From contig CANHYS010000145.1 in assembly GCA_947464585.1 (NCBI GenBank), positions 1 through 6,193 on the forward strand: DNA of 6,193 nucleotides. The letters run 5' to 3'. The stretch comes from Planctomycetaceae bacterium (GTDB taxonomy: Bacteria; Planctomycetota; Planctomycetia; Pirellulales; UBA1268). The number at the start of each line of letters is the position of its first letter. Position 1 is the stretch's first letter. Both the position numbers and the translations under genes were made by a program. Below, piece by piece: positions 1 to 5,763 of this stretch. Below the pieces are notes generated by a model. The model saw nothing but the letters and a program-made list of their open reading frames with translations. It was not told the DNA's origin and ran no database searches.

Positions 1-1152
1 GTGGCCCTGTTCACGATTGCGGCAGGTCTGTTGGTCGGTTCGGCCACGCTCCTGATGGCGCGGCAGCCCGGCGCCGTGGCGGATGCGCCGGGTGCAGCCC
101 AGGCGATGCCGAAGGTGCCGCCTCTGCCCGAGGGCACACCAGAGGAGATGATGCAGTTCATCGCCAGCCTCAAGCAGGCGAATGTCAGGCCGGCATCACG
201 GAAGGAAATGATCGCCTACATGCGGGATGTGGCCGCCGTCTCGCTGCAGGCTGCCGACAAGATCCTCGCGCAGGTGAAGCCCGCCGATCCACTGCACGAT
301 CCCGCCGCGAAGATGAAGCTCGAGAGCCTGATGATGCTCGGCAGGTTTGGCGACGAGAAGGCCGCCGCAGACATGGCGACTTACGCTGCGACGCTGATCA
401 ACAGCCCGTCGAAGGATCTGGCCAAGGAAGCCCAGCGGCTGGTGGTCGTCAGCGAGGCCCAGCAGATCCTGTCCTCCGGTGATGCGAAGGCCGCTGAGGG
501 ACTGGTCTCAAAGACGACAGCGATGCTCGCGGCCGATCCGGACGACATCCAGACGGCGGGCCTCGCGATGCAGTTGGCCGGCGCGTTTGAGCAGATGCCC
601 GGCGGTGAGGCCGTGGCGGCGGCGGCCTACCGCAGCTTCGGGCCGGCAATGGCCAAGAGTTCGAACGAGCAGATTCGCAAGATGGGAGAGAGCTTCGCCG
701 GCACGCTCCGCCGCCTCTCGCTCCCCGGCAATCCGATGGAGATCAGTGGCACGCTCCTGAACGGGAAGCCGTTCGACCAGAAGACGCTGGCCGGCAAGGT
801 TGTGCTCGTTGACTTCTGGGCCACCTGGTGCGGGCCGTGCGTGGCCGAGATCCCCAACGTGCTCGAGCAATACGAGAAGTACCACAAGGATGGCTTCGAA
901 GTGGTTGGCATCAGCCTCGATCAGGAGCGTGAGGCGCTCGAGAAGTTCGTCACCGAGCAGAAGCTGCCGTGGCCGATCCTGTTCGAGGAGCCGAAGGGAG
1001 ACGGCTGGCAGCATCCCCTCGCCACGTTCTATGGCATCAGCGGCATTCCAACGGTGGTTCTGATCGGCCGCGACGGCAAGGTGATCACGCTCGACGCCCG
1101 GGGCGAGAAACTCGGCGAGCGGCTCGACGCGATCTTCAAGAAAGCGGGCTGA
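1..1152 (+). CDS. Exported thioredoxin/TlpA-like thiol-disulfide oxidoreductase (5' end probably cut)
   Basis: The C-terminal domain (about residues 246-381) is a thioredoxin fold of the TlpA/redoxin type. It has the active-site motif WATWCGPC with cysteines 277 and 280, the usual strand-helix pattern after it, and the cis-proline motif GIPT at Pro350. Such proteins reduce or exchange disulfides outside the cytoplasmic membrane. Residues 2-20 are hydrophobic and followed by Ala-rich sequence, as in a signal peptide or membrane anchor. No positive charge precedes this segment, and the GTG at base 1 is the first base of the window, so the true start is probably upstream. Residues 45-240 are mostly Ala-rich helix with no recognisable domain; planctomycete redoxins often carry such helical N-terminal regions. 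The stop lies 6 bases before the next gene, so it is probably co-transcribed with the aminotransferase and the mfn genes, although a functional link is not obvious. The family is secure; the substrate is unknown. Confidence 0.88.
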   Translation: MALFTIAAGLLVGSATLLMARQPGAVADAPGAAQAMPKVPPLPEGTPEEMMQFIASLKQANVRPASRKEMIAYMRDVAAVSLQAADKILAQVKPADPLHDPAAKMKLESLMMLGRFGDEKAAADMATYAATLINSPSKDLAKEAQRLVVVSEAQQILSSGDAKAAEGLVSKTTAMLAADPDDIQTAGLAMQLAGAFEQMPGGEAVAAAAYRSFGPAMAKSSNEQIRKMGESFAGTLRRLSLPGNPMEISGTLLNGKPFDQKTLAGKVVLVDFWATWCGPCVAEIPNVLEQYEKYHKDGFEVVGISLDQEREALEKFVTEQKLPWPILFEEPKGDGWQHPLATFYGISGIPTVVLIGRDGKVITLDARGEKLGERLDAIFKKAG

Positions 1153-1158
1153 GCGGCC

Positions 1159-2304
1159 TTGAATTCACCGCCAACATACCGTTCAGCCAGAGGCGGCGCG
1201 ATCTCGAAACGGGCGGGTGCATTCGACTCGTCTGGCATCCGCAAGGTCTTCGACCTCGCGGCGAAACTCCAAGACCCCATCAACCTCTCGATCGGCCAGC
1301 CCGACTTCGAGATGCCGCCGGCTGCCCGCGAGGCGGCCAAAGCGGCCATCGATGCCGGCCGGAACGGCTACACGCCCACGCAGGGCATCGCCGCACTCCG
1401 CGAACGGCTGGAGAAGCAGGTCCAAGAAGAGCTGGGCCAGGCCGACCGCAGGCTCTGCGTGACGAGCGGTTCGAGCGGCGCGCTGGCGCTGGTGCTCATG
1501 GCCCTGATCGACCCCGGCGACGAGGTGATCATCTTCGAACCGGCGTTCGTGATGTATCGGCCCTTGATCGAGTTTCTCGGTGGCCGGTGCGTGGTGATCG
1601 ACACCTCGCCGACCTTCCGCATCGATGTCGACCAGGTCGCGGCGGCGATGACCCCCGCCACCCGCGCGATCCTGCTCAACACGCCCGCCAATCCCACCGG
1701 CGTCGTGGTGGATGCAGACACGGTCCGCGGCCTGGCGCTCCTGGCGGACGCCCGGGGTGTGACGCTGATCAGCGACGAACTCTATCGGTCCTACTGCTAC
1801 GACGCCCCCTTCGCCTCCCCTGCCCTGCACTCCGAGTCGGTGGTCGTGATCGACGGCTTCTCGAAGTCGCACGCCATGACCGGCTGGCGCGTGGGCTGGG
1901 TGCACGGGCCGAAGGCGGTCGTGGATGCCTGCACCATGCTGCAGCAATACACGTTCGTCTGTGCGCCGCAGGTGGGCCAATGGGCGGCGCTGGCCGCGCT
2001 CGACTGCCCGATGGATCTGCCGCTGGCCGAGTGCCGGCGAAAACGCGACAAGCTGATGGCAGGCCTGCGGGACCACTACCGGTTCGTGCAGCCGGGCGGC
2101 GCGTTCTACCTCTATCCAGAGGCGCCCGGCGGTTCTGGCAAGGCCTTCGCAGAACGGGCCATCGAGCGGGAAAAGTTGCTCGTTGTGCCGGGCAGCGTGT
2201 TTGGCCATGCCGACAGCCACTTTCGAATCGCTTACACCGTCTCCGATGTGATGCTCGACCGGGGCATCGCCGCCCTGCGGCGGCTCGCCGCCTCGTATGG
2301 GTAG
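1159..2304 (+). CDS. Class I/II PLP-dependent aminotransferase, candidate MfnC-equivalent
   Basis: This 381-residue protein has the full fold type I aminotransferase signature. Visible elements are INLSIGQPDF (41-50), YTPTQG (71-76), the cofactor-phosphate turn SGSSGAL (103-109), NPTG (178-181), SDELY (205-209), the Schiff-base lysine K236 in GFSKSHAMTGWRVGW, and the substrate-carboxylate arginine R356 in HFRIAYT. Length is normal for aspartate/alanine-type aminotransferases. The start is taken as TTG at 1159 because homologues usually begin shortly before ISKRAGAF and no ATG or GTG lies in frame nearby; no good Shine-Dalgarno is seen, so coupling to the gene ending 6 bases upstream is likely. 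It overlaps mfnF by 8 bases. In methanogens MfnC, also a class I/II aminotransferase, converts 4-(hydroxymethyl)-2-furancarboxaldehyde phosphate to the aminomethylfuran phosphate used by MfnE. The neighbours make that role plausible, but this is inference; a general aspartate, alanine or aromatic aminotransferase is the alternative. Confidence 0.92.
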   Translation: MNSPPTYRSARGGAISKRAGAFDSSGIRKVFDLAAKLQDPINLSIGQPDFEMPPAAREAAKAAIDAGRNGYTPTQGIAALRERLEKQVQEELGQADRRLCVTSGSSGALALVLMALIDPGDEVIIFEPAFVMYRPLIEFLGGRCVVIDTSPTFRIDVDQVAAAMTPATRAILLNTPANPTGVVVDADTVRGLALLADARGVTLISDELYRSYCYDAPFASPALHSESVVVIDGFSKSHAMTGWRVGWVHGPKAVVDACTMLQQYTFVCAPQVGQWAALAALDCPMDLPLAECRRKRDKLMAGLRDHYRFVQPGGAFYLYPEAPGGSGKAFAERAIEREKLLVVPGSVFGHADSHFRIAYTVSDVMLDRGIAALRRLAASYG

Positions 2305-3355
2305 GCCGGAAGAACTAGCCGATGTGCTCGCCTTCGACGTCGGCGGTGCCAACATCAAGGCGGCCGATGGGCTCGGCTGGGTGCACAGTGAGCCGTTCGA
2401 ACTCTGGCATCGGCGGTCGGAGTTGCCTGCGGCGCTCGCGCGGATCGTGTCGTCGCGGCGCCCCCGTCGCGTCGTCGCCACGATGACAGGCGAGATCGCC
2501 GACTGTTATGCCTCACGACGGGAGGGGGTCGCCGACATCGTCGCCGCGGTGATGGCGGCCTCGCGTGCCGCCGCCGGACCTGCGTGCTCCGTGGGGATCT
2601 ACCTCGTGGACGGCACGATCGTCTCTCCGGAGGAGGCGGTGCGGCGGCCAGTGGCCGCCGCTGCATCCAACTGGCACGCCGTCGCCCGACTGGCCGCCGC
2701 GGTGGCCACCACCGACCGGGCGTTCCTGATCGACATCGGCTCGACGACGACCGACATCGTGCCGCTCGTCGACCGGGCCCCTGCTGTGATGGGCCACGAC
2801 GACGTGGCACGGATGGCGGCGGGCGAACTGGTCTACACGGGCGTGGAACGGACGCCGCTCGCGACTGTCGTGCGGTCGTTGCCCTGGCGGGGCCGGCTGC
2901 ATCCAGTGGCCAGCGAACTCTTCGCGCAGTCCCTCGATGCCTGGCTCCTGCTGGGAGGACTGGAAGAGGAGCCCGATTCCATGAAATCGGGCTCTGTCAA
3001 CACCGCCGATGGTGGGCCGGTCACCCGAGCGGCGGCGCAGCGGCGGCTGGCCCGCATGGTCCTGGCCGATCCGGAACAGGTCACGGAGGACGATGCGATT
3101 GCCATGGCGGCATGGTGCGCCGACAGGCAGAGCCTGCAGGTTGCGCGGGCACTTCGCCGCGTTGCGGCCTTCTGCGACTGGCAGCCGCGGTCGATCGTGC
3201 TCTCCGGCCACGGCGGGTGCCTGGCCCGACGGGCGCTCGCCCGGGTTGGCTGGGACGTCGATCTCGTCTCTTTACCCGACACACTCGGCCCCGACGTGTC
3301 GCGGGCGGCGCCCGCCCACAGTCTGGCACTCATCGCGCGGGGGCAACTCGCATGA
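2297..3355 (+). CDS. mfnF: MfnF-family protein (H4MPT-linked C1 transfer pathway, hydantoinase/oxoprolinase-like)
   Basis: This 352-residue ASKHA-fold protein carries the marks of the 'probable H4MPT-linked C1 transfer pathway protein' family. It has an N-terminal phosphate-binding motif AFDVGGANIKAA (12-23), TMTGEIADCY (62-71), a second phosphate motif LIDIGSTTTDIVPL (144-157), GELVYTGVERTP (176-187), and NTADGGPVTR (235-244) before a helical C-terminus with a SGHGG turn (303-307). In archaea MfnF joins the furan diphosphate made by MfnE to gamma-glutamyl-tyramine, giving the methanofuran backbone; methylotrophs and planctomycetes use a related one-carbon cofactor. It starts inside the aminotransferase gene and overlaps mfnE by ATGA, so all three are probably translationally coupled. 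No Shine-Dalgarno is evident; a GTG at 2323 is a weaker alternative start. An oddity is a perfect palindrome encoding residues 225-233, in a spot that looks like an insertion. The family call is strong; the exact substrate in bacteria may be tyrosine-based rather than tyramine-based. Confidence 0.87.
   Translation: MGRPEELADVLAFDVGGANIKAADGLGWVHSEPFELWHRRSELPAALARIVSSRRPRRVVATMTGEIADCYASRREGVADIVAAVMAASRAAAGPACSVGIYLVDGTIVSPEEAVRRPVAAAASNWHAVARLAAAVATTDRAFLIDIGSTTTDIVPLVDRAPAVMGHDDVARMAAGELVYTGVERTPLATVVRSLPWRGRLHPVASELFAQSLDAWLLLGGLEEEPDSMKSGSVNTADGGPVTRAAAQRRLARMVLADPEQVTEDDAIAMAAWCADRQSLQVARALRRVAAFCDWQPRSIVLSGHGGCLARRALARVGWDVDLVSLPDTLGPDVSRAAPAHSLALIARGQLA
2969..2994 (+). repeat. Perfect 10-bp inverted repeat inside mfnF
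   Basis: The arms GAGCCCGATT (2969-2978) and AATCGGGCTC (2985-2994) are exact reverse complements around a 6-base loop. The 26 bases are in frame and encode residues 225-233 of MfnF (E-P-D-S-M-K-S-G-S), between the LLLGGLEE helix end and the conserved NTADGG segment. A stem this perfect is not needed by the protein, so it may be a small palindromic element inserted in frame or an intragenic RNA hairpin. Confidence 0.75.
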
Positions 3356-4005
3356 GCGGGGCATCACGCCAGATTGCACCGGCAAGGCCTGCCAAGGGCT
3401 GGCGGGGCGGTGTCGTCCGAGATCTTCGTGGACCAGATGACGTCTCGCTCCCTGTTGCCGGGCTCGTGGTGCTGAAGGTCGGAGGGAGTCTGCTCTCACG
3501 GCCAGACTGGCCAACACTGCTTGCGTCGCTGATCGCGGCATGCAGCTCTCGGTCCTGCTGCCTCGTGGTGGGTGGCGCTACCGTGGTGGATGGGCTCCGC
3601 GTGCTCGACCGTGCCGTGCCGCAAGCGACGCAGCTCATGCACGATCTGGCCATCGACGCGATGCGGCTGACGGCGAGGCTGGTGGCCGCGGCCATGAGTC
3701 TGCCTTTGGTGGCGACGCCGCCGGACGATGGAAACGTTGCCGTGCTCGATGTGCCGACATGGCTGGCCGTGGGATCGCGAGCGGCGACGCTGCCGGTCGG
3801 CTGGGAGGTGACGAGCGATGCGATCGCGGCGAGGGTGGCTGTCGAGCATCGTGGCAGCCTCCTGCTCGCCAAGAGTGTGCCGCCTCCCCCCTGCCCCGAC
3901 GACCAGCTCGCGACGCTGGCTCGAGCGGGCTGGGTGGACGACCATTTTCCCGTGGCCGCCGGGTCCCTGTCGACGATCGAGTGGGCCGCACCGGATCTCG
4001 CGTGA
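3352..4005 (+). CDS. mfnE: MfnE-family kinase (amino acid kinase fold)
   Basis: This 217-residue protein of the amino acid kinase superfamily resembles the small archaeal/C1-bacterial group related to aspartokinase and uridylate kinase. It has VVLKVGGSLL (39-48, ATP-phosphate glycine loop with K42), LVVGGATVVDGLR (71-83), and GWEVTSDAIAARVA (150-163), followed by LLLAKS with K174 and a short VDDHFP segment (195-200). Archaeal MfnE phosphorylates 5-(aminomethyl)-3-furanmethanol phosphate to the diphosphate, the direct substrate of MfnF. Adjacency with ATGA overlap to mfnF fits that step well. The ATG at 3352 is chosen because of the overlap, but it gives about 38 residues (rich in Arg, Ala and Pro) ahead of the first beta strand; the GTG at 3466 would remove this extension and bring the start close to what is usual for archaeal members. 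The CDS is the last of the operon; about 310 bases of structured non-coding DNA precede the terminator. Confidence 0.84.
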   Translation: MSGASRQIAPARPAKGWRGGVVRDLRGPDDVSLPVAGLVVLKVGGSLLSRPDWPTLLASLIAACSSRSCCLVVGGATVVDGLRVLDRAVPQATQLMHDLAIDAMRLTARLVAAAMSLPLVATPPDDGNVAVLDVPTWLAVGSRAATLPVGWEVTSDAIAARVAVEHRGSLLLAKSVPPPPCPDDQLATLARAGWVDDHFPVAAGSLSTIEWAAPDLA

Positions 4006-4053
4006 CGTCCGCGGTTCGGGGCTGCCCATGCCCCGTCGCCGGACGTTCGCTTC

Positions 4054-4066
4054 GGCCATCCTGGCC
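4054..4066 (-). repeat. Hairpin with GGA loop on the minus strand
   Basis: On the minus strand this reads GGCCA-GGA-TGGCC, a 5-bp stem with a GGA triloop. It lies between the arms of the 4018-4149 inverted repeat and shares its CCAGGATGG core with the plus-strand hairpin at 4270-4288. Confidence 0.5.
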
Positions 4067-4095
4067 TCCGCTCACTCGATGGCGGCAGCGCTCTC

Positions 4096-4106
4096 GGCAT
4101 CCTGCC
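4096..4106 (-). repeat. Second hairpin with GGA loop on the minus strand
   Basis: On the minus strand this reads GGCA-GGA-TGCC, a 4-bp stem with a GGA triloop. It shares the CAGGATG core with 4054-4066 and is in the same orientation, about 30 bases away. Short on its own; its interest comes from the recurrence of the same core. Confidence 0.4.
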
Positions 4107-4170
4107 TTCGCTTGCCGCCAACGCCGGCTCTCGGAGCACGGGCAGCCCCTCACGGATGATGCCGATTCCA

Positions 4171-4200
4171 TACAAGCCCGGAGCGCGAGCGACGGGATAG
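4171..4200 (+). repeat. GNRA-capped hairpin resembling a dispersed planctomycete intergenic repeat
   Basis: Bases 4177-4196 read CCCG-GA-GC-GCGA-GC-GA-CGGG. This folds into a 4-bp stem, a GA/GA internal loop able to form tandem sheared G-A pairs, a 2-bp stem and a GCGA (GNRA) tetraloop. From memory, closely similar sequences recur between genes in planctomycete genomes, but only one copy is visible here, so the repeat assignment is recall, not proof. Confidence 0.5.
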
Positions 4201-4216
4201 AATCGCCGTGAGGACT

Positions 4217-4311
4217 CGGCCCGGAGGGCCGCGTCAGCACCAACCGACGGAGGTCGGCGCCCGTACGCCGGCCGCCAGGATGGCGGCCTCACGCCAGCGG
4301 GCGGAGCCCGC
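4217..4311 (+). repeat. Array of four consecutive hairpins with GGA in the loop
   Basis: Four hairpins follow one another on the plus strand: CGGCCC-GGA-GGGCCG (4217-4231), CCGAC-GGAG-GTCGG (4244-4257), GGCCGCCA-GGA-TGGCGGCC (4270-4288) and GCGGGC-GGA-GCCCGC (4297-4311). Stems are 5 to 8 bp and perfect. The stem sequences differ while the GGA loop is kept, which suggests the loop matters. A competing stem CGGCG/CGCCG (4255-4259 with 4266-4270) would exclude hairpin 2 and clip hairpin 3. An intrinsic terminator follows directly, giving the layout of a CsrA/RsmA-binding small RNA. It could equally be the 3' UTR of the mfn operon or a dispersed repeat. Confidence 0.6.
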
Positions 4312-4315
4312 CAAG

Positions 4316-4341
4316 AAAAAATCGCACGACGCGATGTTTTT
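4316..4341. terminator. Bidirectional intrinsic terminator between convergent genes
   Basis: The stem ATCGC (4321-4325) and GCGAT (4331-4335) encloses ACGAC. It is flanked by an A-run (4316-4321) and a T-run (4337-4341), which can lengthen the stem with one bulged G. On the minus strand six Ts follow the stem, and the structure sits 8 bases past the stop of the DUF1598-like gene. On the plus strand five Ts follow, serving transcripts from the mfn side. Confidence 0.7.
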
Positions 4342-4348
4342 CGTGTAG

Positions 4349-5752
4349 TCAGTCCCACCACCAGCCGTCCGCGGGACGTGCGGCCAGTGCCAGCGTGCGT
4401 GATTCCGCGATGTCGGGCGAGTCGGCCGTGTTGGCTGCAAAGCCCCAGGGCTGGAAGAGCACGCCACCCGAGGCGCTGACCACCCAGCGGCTGCCCTTCT
4501 TCAGACCATGTGCCACCGTCGGCACGCTGGTGGGCACGTCGTAGGCGGGCAGCGGCAGCGCCTTGGCGTCGAGAAGCGGGGAGAGGTCGAGCCCGGCCTG
4601 CCCGGCCAACTGCCGACCATGCAGGAGCGCTGCCACCACCGCCAGATCGACACAGTTGACCAGCTCCGCGAACACCGGCTGCTTGCCGGCGAGCCGGTCG
4701 TAGTGTGTCGTCATGAGGTCGCACCACTTCTTCGCGGTGGCGTCTGGGGCGGCCTTCGCCGTGCGGGCCCCCTTCGCGTCGAAGAGATCGTTTTCGGTCA
4801 GGCACTTCATCCGACGGCCGTTGATCCGCCAGGCGAGTTCATCTGGATCCCGCGAGATCGGTTCATAATCAGCCTCCAGCCAAAACCGGGGGAGCGTCGT
4901 CGCCGAGTTCGAACCAGGCGGCACCATCGACAGGTAGCTGGGGAGTTCGGGGATGCCCGACGGCTCAAGCCCCATGCCAACCCGCTTCAAGCGGTAGTCG
5001 GCCGCGACCAGCACGCGGGCGAAGCGGCTGTCGCCGGGCACACCGCCCACGGTCACCTGCTGGGGGCCCATGGCATTTTGCATCGCCACGAGCGTGGCGT
5101 CGGGGTTCGGGCCGATCGTCTTCTGTGTCCGCAGCAGTGCCTGCAGTCTGGCGACACCTTCAGCCGTGGGATCGATCGAACACTTCATGCCGCCCGCACG
5201 GGCCGCGTCGATGGCACGCAGGGCGACGACCAGGTCTTCAAGTTGCAAAAGCGGCCTGCCGCTCGTGGCGGCCACGACGTTGCCAGCCGCGTCGACGGCC
5301 AGCGAGTCGGCCGGACCGGCGAGAATGATGTCGTGGCCTTCCGTGTCAACGAATACGTGAGTGATCCGTTCGAGGCCGCCCAAGAAGAGCACGTCGGGCG
5401 GCAGCGGACGACTGGCATCGGCGGCCTTCACGGCCGCGACGATCTTCGCGAGGGATACCTTGCGGAGTTTTGCCGCTGCGCCGCGGTCGGCTGCGGCCGT
5501 GGCAAACGCCTGGCGTCGTTCCTTGGCCAGTGATTCGACCGCTCGAGGATCGAGGTTGCGCACGATGCCGTCGGCGTCGATCGAGATGCCGCCCACCGCG
5601 CCCATACCCATGCCCATACCCATGCCCATCTGGGCGTGGGCTTCGCCCTGCCATGCCAGGGCAAGCACGGCGACGGCACAGGCACACCATGCCGCGGCTC
5701 GGAGTCTGGAGATACGGGCAGTTGGTGACTGGAGTTTCATGCCGCAGTTCAT
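4349..5752 (-). CDS. Secreted DUF1598-like protein of unknown function
   Basis: The protein is 467 residues long, with a signal peptide: an Arg-rich n-region (residues 13-18), a hydrophobic core (about 19-34) and a likely signal peptidase I site AHA|Q at 40-41. Five Met-Gly pairs follow directly (42-51). The mature part contains segments I recognise as typical of DUF1598, a family known mainly from planctomycetes: LFLGGLERITHVFVD, GHDIILAGPAD, GGMKCSIDPTAEG, and VGGVPGDSRFARVLVAADYRLKRVGMGLEP. It ends in WWWD. No catalytic motif is evident and no function is known to me. The start at 5752 is preferred because AAAGG lies 7 bases upstream. The longest frame starts at 5767 but has no good ribosome site and its ATG overlaps a CATGTC repeat; an ATG at 5740 is also possible. 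The gene faces the mfn operon tail to tail and is divergent from the FHA gene. Confidence 0.85.
   Translation of the reverse strand: MNCGMKLQSPTARISRLRAAAWCACAVAVLALAWQGEAHAQMGMGMGMGMGAVGGISIDADGIVRNLDPRAVESLAKERRQAFATAAADRGAAAKLRKVSLAKIVAAVKAADASRPLPPDVLFLGGLERITHVFVDTEGHDIILAGPADSLAVDAAGNVVAATSGRPLLQLEDLVVALRAIDAARAGGMKCSIDPTAEGVARLQALLRTQKTIGPNPDATLVAMQNAMGPQQVTVGGVPGDSRFARVLVAADYRLKRVGMGLEPSGIPELPSYLSMVPPGSNSATTLPRFWLEADYEPISRDPDELAWRINGRRMKCLTENDLFDAKGARTAKAAPDATAKKWCDLMTTHYDRLAGKQPVFAELVNCVDLAVVAALLHGRQLAGQAGLDLSPLLDAKALPLPAYDVPTSVPTVAHGLKKGSRWVVSASGGVLFQPWGFAANTADSPDIAESRTLALAARPADGWWWD
5600..5629 (-). repeat. Hexanucleotide tandem repeat encoding (Met-Gly)5
   Basis: Five 6-base units alternate ATGGGC and ATGGGT on the coding (minus) strand, so the higher-order period is 12 bases. 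They encode five Met-Gly pairs just after the predicted signal peptide cleavage site of the DUF1598-like protein. Unit gain or loss would change length without shifting the frame. Confidence 0.85.
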
Positions 5753-5763
5753 GGGGCAACCTT

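Larger units (their letters stand above)
4006..4170. repeat. Non-coding segment after mfnE with a long imperfect inverted repeat
   Basis: GGGGCTGCCC (4018-4027) is repeated exactly in inverted form as GGGCAGCCCC (4140-4149). Extending inwards, 15 of 17 positions pair (4018-4034 with 4133-4149), and TCCG (4008-4011) can pair with CGGA (4153-4156) outside it. The left arm can instead form a local hairpin, CGGGGC (4017-4022) with GCCCCG (4030-4035). No T-run follows, so it is not an intrinsic terminator. Open frames across it have no recognisable protein content. It may be a folded 3' UTR, an ncRNA, or a planctomycete-type intergenic repeat unit. Confidence 0.55.

Noticed and set aside
969..2318. 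449-codon plus-strand frame overlapping the thioredoxin and aminotransferase genes
   Set aside because: It is out of frame with two clearly real genes and rich in Arg, Gly and Pro, as expected for a +1 shadow.
1183..2481. 432-codon open frame antisense to the aminotransferase
   Set aside because: The plus-strand frame has complete aminotransferase motifs; the antisense product is His/Arg-rich with no domain.
3818..4159. 113-codon plus-strand frame running from mfnE into the intergenic region
   Set aside because: It starts within mfnE in another frame and its product is repetitive Ala/Arg/Ser sequence crossing the inverted repeat.
4198..4203. TAGAAT as a -10 promoter element ahead of the GGA hairpins
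   Set aside because: It matches five of six consensus bases, but no -35 element is found at the right distance; kept only as a hint in the small-RNA finding.
4006..4348. CRISPR array or tRNA/rRNA in the hairpin-rich intergenic region
   Set aside because: The hairpins differ in stem sequence and spacing, there are no regular direct repeats with spacers, and no cloverleaf or rRNA signature is visible.
3330..4805. Long open frame on the minus strand (491 codons)
   Set aside because: It lies antisense to mfnE, crosses the structured intergenic region and terminator, and enters the DUF1598-like gene in another frame. Its translation is Arg/Ser/Pro-rich low-complexity sequence typical of GC-rich shadows.
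4508..5533. 341-codon plus-strand frame inside the DUF1598-like gene
   Set aside because: It is an antisense shadow; the minus frame has a signal peptide, family motifs and a terminator just after its stop.
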